Below, piece by piece: positions 34,101-42,400 of a DNA stretch of 43,986 nucleotides. The translations under genes and the position numbers were made by a program. The notes below the pieces were generated by a model. The model did not search any database and was not told the DNA's origin. It worked only from the letters and a program-made list of their open reading frames with translations. Source of the stretch: Muribaculaceae bacterium. Lineage in GTDB: Bacteria; Bacteroidota; Bacteroidia; Bacteroidales; Muribaculaceae. Numbering within the stretch: the first letter of the stretch is position 1; the number at the start of each line of letters is the position of its first letter. Location of the stretch: assembly GCA_017405965.1 (NCBI GenBank), contig JAFQZK010000028.1, positions 1 to 43,986 of the forward strand. Reading direction: 5' to 3'.

Positions 34101-34240
34101 TTACTTCACCAGCAGGGTGCCGGTCTTGCCCTGGAGGGCCTCACGGGCCTTGTCGAGCGAGGTGATCAGGGCGGTGCCGCCAGTGGTGTTCTCCACGAAG
34201 CTGATGCAGCTCTCCACCTTGGGCAGCATGCTGCCGGGGG
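34101..34240 (-). pseudogene. 3' fragment of a second carbamate kinase gene (arcC remnant)
   Basis: The 140 bp match the last 140 bp of the intact arcC at 35800-35939 with six differences, all synonymous: both encode the same C-terminal peptide from PGSMLPKVES to TGTLLVK. One serine is AGC here and TCG there. Homology stops abruptly at 34240 (GCCGGGGG then TTAGCG). No start or upstream part of the enzyme is present, so it is a remnant, not a gene. Confidence 0.9.
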
Positions 34241-34410
34241 TTAGCGACCTCCAATAAATTGTGACTTTTTTAATACGATAAATGGTAGTTTTTGTTAAAT
34301 TTGATGAAATAATAATCAAAAATAACAATTTTTGTCGGTTTTTATATACTTTTGTGCTGTGACAGTGTCTTTACCTGTCATTTTGCAGGTTTGTGACATC
34401 GGTGTCATTT

Positions 34411-34441
34411 TTTGAGAAATAACGGCGTTACCGACGCTTTG
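34411..34441 (+). promoter_or_regulatory. Putative promoter of the 6S-like RNA
   Basis: TTTG (34411-34414), 19 nt, ACGCTTTG (34434-34441): the -7 box keeps TTTG but lacks the TA. The predicted start near 34447 coincides with the first paired base of the RNA rod. A stronger -7 match TACTTTTG (34347-34354) lies further upstream and is followed by two small hairpins, the second (TGACA/TGTCA, 34394-34407) ending in six T. Confidence 0.5.
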
Positions 34442-34446
34442 TGTTT

Positions 34447-34650
34447 GACGAACAGGAATCTGGCAGTTCCAAAACTAATTGTCAAAACAGAGCAACAGTT
34501 GACGCCCAACGATTGTGTATAGTGTGCCAGCGTGAGTTGGCCTATATATGCATTTCGGCGTGGGCTTTGGCGTTGCTCGTTCAGACAATTAGGGCATGCC
34601 AGAGCCTCTGTTCGTGGGACGAGTGACAGAACTCCCCACGTCGTTTTTTT
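34447..34650 (+). ncRNA. Rod-shaped structured RNA, 6S RNA-like
   Basis: About 204 nt that fold by hand into one interrupted rod: ACGAACAG/CTGTTCGT, CTGGCA/TGCCAG, CTAATTGTC/GACAATTAG, GAGCAAC/GTTGCTC, GCCCAACG/CGTGGGC (one bulge), TATAG/CTATA and a GCCAG/TTGGC tip. All pairs nest in the right order. The 3' end can instead form a terminator, CGTGGG-GAGT with ACTCCCCACG (34613-34640), followed by TCG and seven T (34644-34650). Length, rod shape with internal bulges and own terminator recall 6S RNA, which sequesters RNA polymerase. The identity is inferred from shape only. The 61-codon ORF inside it is not credible. Confidence 0.65.
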
Positions 34651-34706
34651 ATACTAGCCTGAATTATGGGGAGTTATAAGGCATGACCTAATAATCAAAT
34701 ACGATA

Positions 34707-35708
34707 ATGAGAAAAATACATGTTTTAGTACTGTTGCTCTTGATGGCGTTGCCACTAGGGGCTCGTGCCGATCTGCTCAAGGGGGATGTTAATAGTGATG
34801 GCATTGTAGGTCCTGATGATGTGGCAACGCTTATTTCTTATCTGCTGTATGATGACGACTCCGGTATCAATCTCATGAATGCCGATCTCGATCAGGACTC
34901 TAGAATCAACATCAGTGACGCGACACAATTGATAAGTTTGGTGAAAAGCATACAAGAAGACCCGATGCCTGATCCTCAAACACGGGTGTTCTCGGTCAAT
35001 GGAGTCGAGTTCACTATGGTCTTTGTCGAGGGTGGAACGTTCACCATGGGCGCCACACCCGAGCAGGGCGACGATGTGTGGGACAATGAGATGCCCGCCC
35101 ATGAGGTGACGCTTCGGGCTTATGGCATCGGGCAGACCGAAGTGACCCAGGAACTGTGGCTGGCAGTGATGGGAGATAATCCAAGTTATTATTCCAGTGC
35201 GCTGGGTTATGATGAAAACCTGTTGCGCCCGGTCGAGTGGGTGTCATGGGATGACTGCCAAGCGTTTATCGCGCATCTGAACCAATTGACTGGGCAGACG
35301 TTCCGTTTGCCCACCGAAGCCGAGTGGGAGTTTGCGGCGCGGGGTGGCAACAGGAGCCAGGGCTATAAGTACGCCGGCAGTGACTCGATCGGCGAGGTCG
35401 CCTGGTACTGGATTGGCCAAGCGTTTGCCGAGGCATGTATAGGTACCAAAACGGTGGCGGCCAAATTGCCTAACGAACTGGGCCTCTATGACATGAGCGG
35501 TAATGTGTGGGAGTGGTGCCAAGATGATTACTGCAGCTATGACACTCAATCACAGATTACACCGACTGATCCAAGTGGAGAAAACACCTTCAAGGTTTAT
35601 CGTGGTGGCGGTTGGGGGCACGAAGCGCGCTATTGCCGTGTGTCAGCCCGCAATTACGGCATCCCTGATTACACGATTTTCTCTCTTGGCCTGCGCTTGG
35701 CCATGTGA
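34707..35708 (+). CDS. Secreted SUMF1/FGE-like domain protein with dockerin-like pair
   Basis: 333 aa. A signal peptide (MRKIHVLVLLLLMALPLGARA) precedes two dockerin-like EF-hand loops (GDVNSDGIVGPDDVATLISY and ADLDQDSRINISDATQLISL) and an FGE-sulfatase-type domain: FTMVFVEGGTFTMGATPEQGD, QTEVTQELWLAVMG, FRLPTEAEWEFAARGG, LGLYDMSGNVWEWCQDDY, RGGGWGHEARYCRVSARN, LGLRLAM. As in the paralogue at 33151, the first of the two FGE copper cysteines is replaced (GGGW), so sulfatase maturation is unlikely. It is probably a secreted binding or structural protein attached through its dockerin. It lacks the nonsense codon of the paralogue. Confidence 0.85.
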   Translation: MRKIHVLVLLLLMALPLGARADLLKGDVNSDGIVGPDDVATLISYLLYDDDSGINLMNADLDQDSRINISDATQLISLVKSIQEDPMPDPQTRVFSVNGVEFTMVFVEGGTFTMGATPEQGDDVWDNEMPAHEVTLRAYGIGQTEVTQELWLAVMGDNPSYYSSALGYDENLLRPVEWVSWDDCQAFIAHLNQLTGQTFRLPTEAEWEFAARGGNRSQGYKYAGSDSIGEVAWYWIGQAFAEACIGTKTVAAKLPNELGLYDMSGNVWEWCQDDYCSYDTQSQITPTDPSGENTFKVYRGGGWGHEARYCRVSARNYGIPDYTIFSLGLRLAM

Positions 35709-35738
35709 TGATAGAGGCAGGATAACCATATGCAAGAA

Positions 35739-35779
35739 ATAGAAATGGTTGGACGCACGACGTGTCCAACCATTTCTAT
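35739..35779. terminator. Bidirectional hairpin terminator
   Basis: ATAGAAATGGTTGGAC (35739-35754) pairs perfectly with GTCCAACCATTTCTAT (35764-35779), a 16-bp stem with a 9-nt loop between the converging SUMF1-like gene and arcC. The T content lies in the stem arms (ATTTCTAT). Confidence 0.8.
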
Positions 35780-35799
35780 GATATGCGGGTGTTGTGTTC

Positions 35800-36738
35800 T
35801 TACTTCACCAGCAGGGTGCCGGTCTTGCCCTGGAGGGCCTCACGGGCCTTGTCGAGCGAGGTGATCAGGGCGGTGCCGCCTGTGGTGTTCTCCACGAAAC
35901 TGATGCACGATTCCACCTTGGGCAGCATGCTGCCGGGGGCGAAGTGACCCTGCTTGATGTACTCGCGGGCCTCGGCGATGGTCATGCTGTCGAGATCCTT
36001 CTGGTCAGGCTTGTTGAAGTTGATGGACACCTTCTCCACGGCGGTGAGGATCACCAGCATGTCGGCGTTCAGGTCGAGGGCCAACTTGGCGCTGGCGCGG
36101 TCCTTGTCGATGACGGCTGCTACACCCTCGTAGTCGCCGGGGCCGTTCTCCACAACGGGGATGCCACCACCACCCACGGTGATGACAACGCTGTGCAGGC
36201 CCACGAGTTGCTCGACGATGGGCAACTCAACGATCTTGACGGGGATGGGCGAGGGTACGACGCGGCGATAGCCACGGCCGGCATCCTCGACAAAGGTATA
36301 ACCGGTCTCGGCCACGATGCGGTCGGCGTCCTCCTTGCTGTAGAACATGCCCACGGGCTTGGTGGGCTTCTGGAAAGCGTCATCGTTCTTGTCAACAACC
36401 ACCTGCGTCACCACGGCGGCACAGGGCTTGTTGATGCCACGGCGAGCCAGCTCACGCTCGACGGCCTGCTGCAGGTGATAACCGATGTAACCCTGCGTCA
36501 TGGCGCCGCACTCGGGGAAAGGCATGGCGGGAGTGCCGCCGCCGTTGTTGGCCGAGTATTCAAAGGCCAGGTTCACCATGCCCACTTGCGGGCCGTTGCC
36601 GTGACCGATGACAACATCGTAACCCTCCTCAACGAGGTCGACGATGGTCGATGCCGTACCTTTTACCAGATCCAGTTGTTCTTGGGGTGTCTTGCCCAGG
36701 GCGTTGCCGCCCAGAGCGATAACAAGACGTTTACTCAT
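35800..36738 (-). CDS. arcC: Carbamate kinase
   Basis: Transfers phosphate from carbamoyl phosphate to ADP, giving ATP, CO2 and NH3: the energy-yielding last step of the arginine deiminase pathway. 312 aa, standard length of the amino-acid-kinase fold family. Motifs: LVIALGGNALGK at the start, GHGNGPQVGMVNL, VVTQVVVDKNDDAF, GRGYRRVVPSPIPVKIVE, GGGGIPVVENG, AVIDKDRASAKLA, then FAPGSMLPKVES and NTTGGTALIT. It is intact. Its last 140 bp occur again as a fragment at 34101. The gap to the upstream carbamoyltransferase gene holds a heptamer repeat. Confidence 0.96.
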   Translation of the reverse strand: MSKRLVIALGGNALGKTPQEQLDLVKGTASTIVDLVEEGYDVVIGHGNGPQVGMVNLAFEYSANNGGGTPAMPFPECGAMTQGYIGYHLQQAVERELARRGINKPCAAVVTQVVVDKNDDAFQKPTKPVGMFYSKEDADRIVAETGYTFVEDAGRGYRRVVPSPIPVKIVELPIVEQLVGLHSVVITVGGGGIPVVENGPGDYEGVAAVIDKDRASAKLALDLNADMLVILTAVEKVSINFNKPDQKDLDSMTIAEAREYIKQGHFAPGSMLPKVESCISFVENTTGGTALITSLDKAREALQGKTGTLLVK

Positions 36739-36813
36739 AATATCGTGTTGTCTTTTTCTTTAATTGAATGATGTTGTAGAAAGATTAATGATTAAAGTCA
36801 ATGAGCTATCACT

Positions 36814-36848
36814 CACTAATCTCTAATCACTAATCTTTAATCCTCAAT
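36814..36848. repeat. Heptamer tandem repeat between argF and arcC
   Basis: CACTAAT, CTCTAAT, CACTAAT, CTTTAAT, CCTCAAT: five consecutive 7-nt units, followed by a TTTCACACCGTGAAA hairpin (36849-36863) close to the argF stop. Confidence 0.85.
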
Positions 36849-36866
36849 TTCACACCGTGAAATTGA

Positions 36867-37859
36867 TTATTTCAAGGTGGCGTACATCACGGCCTTGATG
36901 GTGTGCATGCGGTTCTCGGCCTCGTCAAACACCTTGGATTGCGGGCTGCGGAACACCTTGTCGGTAACCTCCATCTCGGGCAGACCGAACTTCTTGTGGA
37001 TGTCGGCGCCGATGGTGGTCTCCAGGTCGTGGAACGAGGGCAGGCAGTGCAGGAAGATGGCGCCGGGGTTGGCGTTGGCCATCACTGCATCGTTCACCTG
37101 ATAGGGGCTCAGCAACTTGATGCGCTCGGCCCAGATCTCGTCGGGCTCACCCATCGATACCCAGATGTCGGTATAGATGACGTCAGCATTCTTGGTGCCC
37201 TTCTTCACGTCGGGAGTCAAGGTGATGGTGCAACCGTTCTCCTTGGCAATCTTCTTGCAGATGTCAACGAGTTTCTTGTCAGGCATGTTGTCCTTGGGAC
37301 CGCAGGCAACGAAGTTGATACCCAACTTAGCCGATACGACCATCAGCGAGTTGGCCACATTGTTGCGGGCGTCGCCCATGAAGACCATCGTCAAGCCCTT
37401 GTAGTAGCCAAAGTGCTCCTCGATGGTGAGAACGTCGGCCAGCATCTGAGTGGGGTGGAAGTCGGTGGTCAGACCGTTCCAAACGGGTACACCAGCGTGC
37501 TTGGCGAGGTCCTCTACAATCTGCTGGTCGAAGCCGCGGTACTCGATACCGTCGAACATGCGGCCCAGCACCTTTGCGGTGTCCTCAAGAGACTCCTTCT
37601 TGCCCATCTGCGATGAACCGGGATCGAGGTAGGTAACGCCCATACCCAGGTCATTGCCTGCTACCTCAAACGAGCAGCGGGTGCGAGTGGAGGTCTTCTC
37701 GAACAAGAGCACGATGTTCTTGCCGGCAAGATACTTGTGAGGAGTTCCGGCGCGTTTCATGCGCTTGAAATCCTTAGCAAGTTCGAGTAAATACTGAATC
37801 TCCTCGGTGGAGAAATCGAGTAACTTCAGGAAACTTCTTCCAGATAAACTTCTTGGCAT
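36867..37859 (-). CDS. argF: Ornithine carbamoyltransferase (catabolic, arginine deiminase pathway)
   Basis: Interconverts citrulline plus phosphate and ornithine plus carbamoyl phosphate. 330 aa with the carbamoyl-phosphate motif STRTR (57-61), HPTQ (135-138), the ornithine-binding DIWVSMGE (231-238) and HCLP (271-274) with its active-site cysteine. Position between arcA and arcC argues for the catabolic role (arcB function); sequence alone cannot separate it from an anabolic ArgF. The start MPRSLSGRSFLKLLDFS fits the family. The gaps on both sides (150 and 128 nt) carry heptamer repeats, so the three genes may not form one tight operon. Confidence 0.95.
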   Translation of the reverse strand: MPRSLSGRSFLKLLDFSTEEIQYLLELAKDFKRMKRAGTPHKYLAGKNIVLLFEKTSTRTRCSFEVAGNDLGMGVTYLDPGSSQMGKKESLEDTAKVLGRMFDGIEYRGFDQQIVEDLAKHAGVPVWNGLTTDFHPTQMLADVLTIEEHFGYYKGLTMVFMGDARNNVANSLMVVSAKLGINFVACGPKDNMPDKKLVDICKKIAKENGCTITLTPDVKKGTKNADVIYTDIWVSMGEPDEIWAERIKLLSPYQVNDAVMANANPGAIFLHCLPSFHDLETTIGADIHKKFGLPEMEVTDKVFRSPQSKVFDEAENRMHTIKAVMYATLK

Positions 37860-37908
37860 AATTCTAAAATGTATTAAAAGATTAAATAAATATGATTGTT
37901 TGTAGTTG

Positions 37909-37994
37909 TTAGTCCTTAGTCCTTAGTCCTTAGTCCTTAGTTTTTAGTCCTTAGATAGAATCGAATCTCTAAACTCTAAACACTAAACTCTAAA
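37909..37994. repeat. Two heptamer tandem repeats between arcA and argF
   Basis: First tract, 37909-37957: TTAGTCC four times, then TTAGTTT, TTAGTCC, TTAGATA. Second tract, 37967-37994: CTCTAAA, CTCTAAA, CACTAAA, CTCTAAA. They fill most of the 150-nt gap. Confidence 0.9.
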
Positions 37995-38009
37995 CAGCGC
38001 CTTAGGCGC

Positions 38010-39239
38010 TTAATCCCTCCACAGAGGCATGCTCATGCAGCGGGGCCCTCCACGACCGCGTGACAACTCGCTGCTGGGGATTTCCAGCACGGTGATGCCC
38101 TCGTCGCGCAGGATGGCGTTGGTCACATTGTTGCGTTCATACACAATCACCTTGCCCGGTGCGATGCACAGCGTGTTGGAACCGTCGTTCCACTGCTCGC
38201 GCTCGGCAGTGATCAGGTCGCCGCCGCCACACTTGATGAGCTTGACGTGCTCCAGACCAAGCGACTCGGCGAGGATCTCCTCGAGGGTCTCCTCTTTGCG
38301 CTCCAACTTGATCTCGTCCTCGCCCTCGCCGCGAGTGAGCTTGAACACTTCCAGCGGTCCCAGGATGCCCGGATGCACGGTGAACTTGTCGTGGTCGATT
38401 TGGGTGAACACAGTGTCCAGGTGCATGAAGGCGCGTGTCTCGGGGATGTGGATGGCCAGCACGGTGTCGATGGCCGCGTTGCCGTTCTTGAAGATGTTCT
38501 TAGCGATCAGCTCGATGCCGTCGGGCTCGGTGCGCTGACTGATGCCGATGGCCAGCGTGTGCTCGTTCAGGTTGAGGATGTCACCGCCCTCGATGCGATA
38601 GGGCAGGGTGCGGTCGTAGTAGTGATCCACCTCCTTGAAATCGGGGTGATACCTGAAGATGTAGTCGCCGTAAATCGTCTCGCGGCAACGTGTCACCGAG
38701 AACATGCGGTTGATGCTCACGCCCGTGCCGATGCAGGCAAACGGGTCGCGCGTGAAGTACAGGTTAGGCATCGGCTTGACCACGAAGCGGCTGTCGCCCC
38801 TCACCTGGTCAACCAGCGAGTTCTCCACCTCGCGAGGGTCGCGAGGCAGGTCCTGCAGGTAGATGCCTTCCATCGTCTTCAGCACCAGCTCCTTGCTCGA
38901 CTGGATGCCATTCAGGTAGTTGTAGATGATATCGTGGTATTTTGTCGCACAGATGCCTGCCTCCTCGATGAACTGGCGCAGGAAACGCTCCCTGATGTCG
39001 GCACTGATGTCCAGAACCTCGGCCATCAGGTCCTCCAGGTAAACCACTTCCACACCATTGTCACGCAACACCTGAGAGAAGGCGTCATGCTCCTCCTCGG
39101 CAACTTTCAGATAAGGAATATCGTCAAAAAGCAGTTCTTCCAGGGTGTTGGGCGTCAGGTTGAGCAGTTCACGTCCGGGACGGTGCAACAAAACCTTCTT
39201 CAGCGGTTTTATCTCACTTGTAACATGAATACCTCTCAT
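38010..39239 (-). CDS. arcA: Arginine deiminase
   Basis: Hydrolyses arginine to citrulline and ammonia, the first step of the ADI pathway (ATP generation and acid resistance). 409 aa, standard size, pentein fold. Motifs: HVTSEIKPLKKVLLHRPGREL at the start, LYFTRDPFACIGTGVSINRM, EGGDIL, HLDTVFTQID and the C-terminal RGRGGPRCMSMPL with catalytic Cys401. All catalytic blocks are present. A TACCTTTG -7 box on the minus strand (complement of 39293-39300) lies about 55 nt upstream. The genes are transcribed in the order arcA, argF, arcC. Confidence 0.96.
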   Translation of the reverse strand: MRGIHVTSEIKPLKKVLLHRPGRELLNLTPNTLEELLFDDIPYLKVAEEEHDAFSQVLRDNGVEVVYLEDLMAEVLDISADIRERFLRQFIEEAGICATKYHDIIYNYLNGIQSSKELVLKTMEGIYLQDLPRDPREVENSLVDQVRGDSRFVVKPMPNLYFTRDPFACIGTGVSINRMFSVTRCRETIYGDYIFRYHPDFKEVDHYYDRTLPYRIEGGDILNLNEHTLAIGISQRTEPDGIELIAKNIFKNGNAAIDTVLAIHIPETRAFMHLDTVFTQIDHDKFTVHPGILGPLEVFKLTRGEGEDEIKLERKEETLEEILAESLGLEHVKLIKCGGGDLITAEREQWNDGSNTLCIAPGKVIVYERNNVTNAILRDEGITVLEIPSSELSRGRGGPRCMSMPLWRD

Positions 39240-39292
39240 GACTTAGGATTGTCTCTTTTTCGTTAATGATATATAGTTGACTAATTTGGGTG

Positions 39293-39300
39293 CAAAGGTA
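39293..39300 (-). promoter_or_regulatory. -7 box of the arcA promoter
   Basis: TACCTTTG on the minus strand; the -33 region has only partial TTG matches at 22-24 nt. The rest of 39301-39415 shows nothing recognisable. Confidence 0.55.
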
Positions 39301-39418
39301 ATAAAATTCCCTCAACAACACACAATTTTTCACATCTTTTTATTAACACGGGCACGGATATTGGCAGTTAACCGGCGAGCGCGGGGGTGATTCGTTACTA
39401 TGGCGCTGGAGATTAAAG

Positions 39419-39449
39419 AAATCGCAAGCCCCGACTGGGGCCTGCGATT
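39419..39449 (-). terminator. Terminator of the large surface-protein gene
   Basis: AAATCGCAAGCCCC (39419-39432) pairs with GGGGCCTGCGATT (39437-39449) with one mismatch and a GACT loop. Minus-strand readout continues TTCTTTAAT. It lies 27 nt past the stop at 39477. Confidence 0.8.
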
Positions 39450-39476
39450 CCTTTTAGATTCGGGATGTGTCAAGGA

Positions 39477-42400
39477 TTACTTCTTGAGCACCTTGAAACT
39501 GCGCTGCGAGCCGTCGGTGTAGCGAACCACCTTGACATAGATGCCATTGGCGGGATCGCTCACCCTGCGGCCGGTGAGGTCGTAGTAGAGGGTCGAGGCA
39601 ATCTCCTTGTTGTCGGCGCCAATCTCATTCACAGCGGCATCTCCGACCTTACCCTTGGCAGCGTTGAGTACCTTGCCGGTAGCCTTTTCTACGACGATGG
39701 CTACGACATGGAGCTTGTCCTTGTCTTGGATAATCGGCTCATAGCTCGTGTTGTAGATGTAGTCAACGTAGAACGAGTACTCACTGTTGTTAGGCGTGTT
39801 GGCGACAATCGACTCGGGCAGGCTCTCCTCAATGACACCAGAGGTGGCCACGAGCACATCGTTGAAGTGATAATCCGAGATGACATCAGGCAGCTCGCAC
39901 AACGGACCCAGGTCGGGGTCGCTGCTATAATCGTCGTCCATGTCGGCATAGTAGTTGTGCTGGTCCCAATTGGTGCCGGCGGGGCCGTACATGTCGTCCT
40001 CGACAAGCATGACCTCAATACCGTAGTCATTGCCATCTGCATCCATGACGAAGGTGCTCTCGACAGTAGCCTTGAGTTCGCTCTTGGCCTCGTCAACCCA
40101 TTCGGCCTTGACGTTGATGTCAGCAACAGCCAGCTGGCTCATGACATAGTCGATAACGTCCTTGATGCCGAATCCGTTGGATTCATAGCCATAATAGGGA
40201 TCGACATCATAGTACCTCTCAATAAATGCGCTGGGGAAGCCTTGAACATCGCTCGGGAACTCGGTCATGATCTCCATGGGGTCGCTGTTGTGGTAAGCCA
40301 CACCGATGAAGTCATCGCCATAGGTCTCGGCCAACTTCTTCATGGCCACGAGTCCGCGAGTACACCATCCGCACCAGGTGCCGGTGTATTCCTCGACGAG
40401 CGCACGGTGAACGGGCACAAAGTCCATGATGTGAACCATACCCGTGCGGGTGGGTGCTGCATCCATGTTCTCACTGGTATTGACGCCAGTAACGGTGACA
40501 GTCAGGGGATAACTGCCGGCCTCATCGATGGGATCCAAAGTGAAGCCAACTTTGCTGCTGCGGCCCCAGTGGTCAGCACGGATGGAGGCTTTCAGGTTCA
40601 CTGATTGGGTCACACCATTGATTTCGTAAGTGAAACTGTACGAGCTGATCGGGGTCGTTCCGTGGTTGTAGATTCTGCCCTCAATCATGATGGGCTCGCC
40701 CTTCTTGGCATAAGTGTGGGCGGGAACAACGAAGGCGGCTGCATTCTGAGGCTGACCTTCGAGGATGAGCTCGATACAGGGACTGCCTTGGCCGGACAGG
40801 TCGGTCCAGCTGCGCAAGGCGCTCGTGGTGTGCATCCACAGGCCACCACCCAGCTTGTCGCTGGTGATCATCAGCGGTTCCTCTTCGTCGGTGACGGGAA
40901 TGGTGTAACCGGCAAAGAAGCCCTCATCGCCAATCTCGTAGGGCTCGTCAAACATGACTTCGGCGTGACCGTCAGCCACATCACCCACCTTGCTGGCAAT
41001 GTCGGCAACGGCAACCTTCACGCCGTCAACCATGGCCAGTGATAGACCGTTGGACAGCCAGCCCGTGTACTGGGTAATTGCAGTGCCCTGGGGGGCAGTG
41101 ATGCGCAGACCCTTTACCTTCAGGCCCTTGAGACTGGGATCATAGATGTAGGTAGCCAGATCATAGCCCTGTGCACGGCCTGCCGAGAGGCCAACCTTGG
41201 TAGCATGGTCGTCGCAGTAAGCGGCATACATTTCGGCCGAACCTACAGGAGCGCTGCCGTCGGTCAGTTCCATATAGACGATATCGCTCACGTGCTCTTC
41301 ACCACCGCCACGGAAGACGCTCTGGATGCCCACGCGCTGGAAACCGGTTTCGTAGAAGTAAACGGTGGCACCGCCCACGCCAAAGTCGTAGCCGTCGGTG
41401 TAGTTGTAGGGCACGTCGGTCATGAAATCTTCGACATAGGGGTACTCATCGGGACCGAACGTGAACAACTCATCGTCATCAAAGTAGATGCGGTAGTACA
41501 GATCGTTGGGGTTGATGAAGTTGCCCTCGGTGTCAACGGTAGGCACATTGAACGAGCCATAGTTATAGCCGCCCAACGCGCCCTCGTCAACAAAGTCAAT
41601 CACCTCGGGATTGGCGGGCGTTGCAGCACGATCGACATAGGGGGCAATGACAGGCTTGTCATATTCCTCTTGGATGTTCATGCCGGCAACAACAGCAAGG
41701 ATGTCATTGGCCCTCATGGTGCGGGTCTCTTCATCGTAGTTAAACGCCAGATTGTCGAGGATAGTTAACTCGGCATCAAGGCCCATCATGTTCAGGAACA
41801 GGCTGTTGCCCACGCCCAGATACTGGTCGCTCGGGAAAAATACCATGTCGCCGCCCTTGTTCATGGAGCCCTTCATGACACCATCAGACACTAAGGACGA
41901 GAAGCCCTGTACATAGACGTCATTATCCATCATGCCCACTTTGACCATCTTGCCGTTTGCGTTGCCATAGCTGTCAACATAGGACATCGAGAAGTCTTCC
42001 ATCACGATGCCGTCGGGCAGTTCTACAGGCGTGCCATCAAACGGGGTGTAAACCGACGCCCAGTCAACATAGCCTGCCCATGACAAGTCGTCGTCATAGA
42101 TCAGGCCAATGCCGCTACCCTCAAAGGACTCAACGTCGCCGCTCGAGCCGTTGAGCGTGATAGTGCCGTCGTCACCTATGGTGAACGTCACTTCATGAAT
42201 GTCGGGGTTAACGGTGGTAGATAAATAGCCATCCTCGTCTATCGTCACATCAATCCAAGCCGTGATCAGGCCATATTCCACTTCATCATAGTAGATAATG
42301 AACTGGTTCAGCGGCATCGTCAGGGTCTTGCCGTCGTCGCTCAACTCGGCTCTTACCCATGTGCCTGCAGTAGCCTGTGAGACGGGATCCTTGAGATAGA

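Noticed and set aside
34101-34328. 75-codon minus-strand ORF as a real small gene
   Set aside because: Its last 45 codons are the arcC 3' fragment and the first 30 are AT-rich sequence joined by chance.
34441-34626. 61-codon ORF on the plus strand
   Set aside because: It lies exactly over the nested helices of the rod-shaped RNA; the base pairing explains the sequence better than coding.
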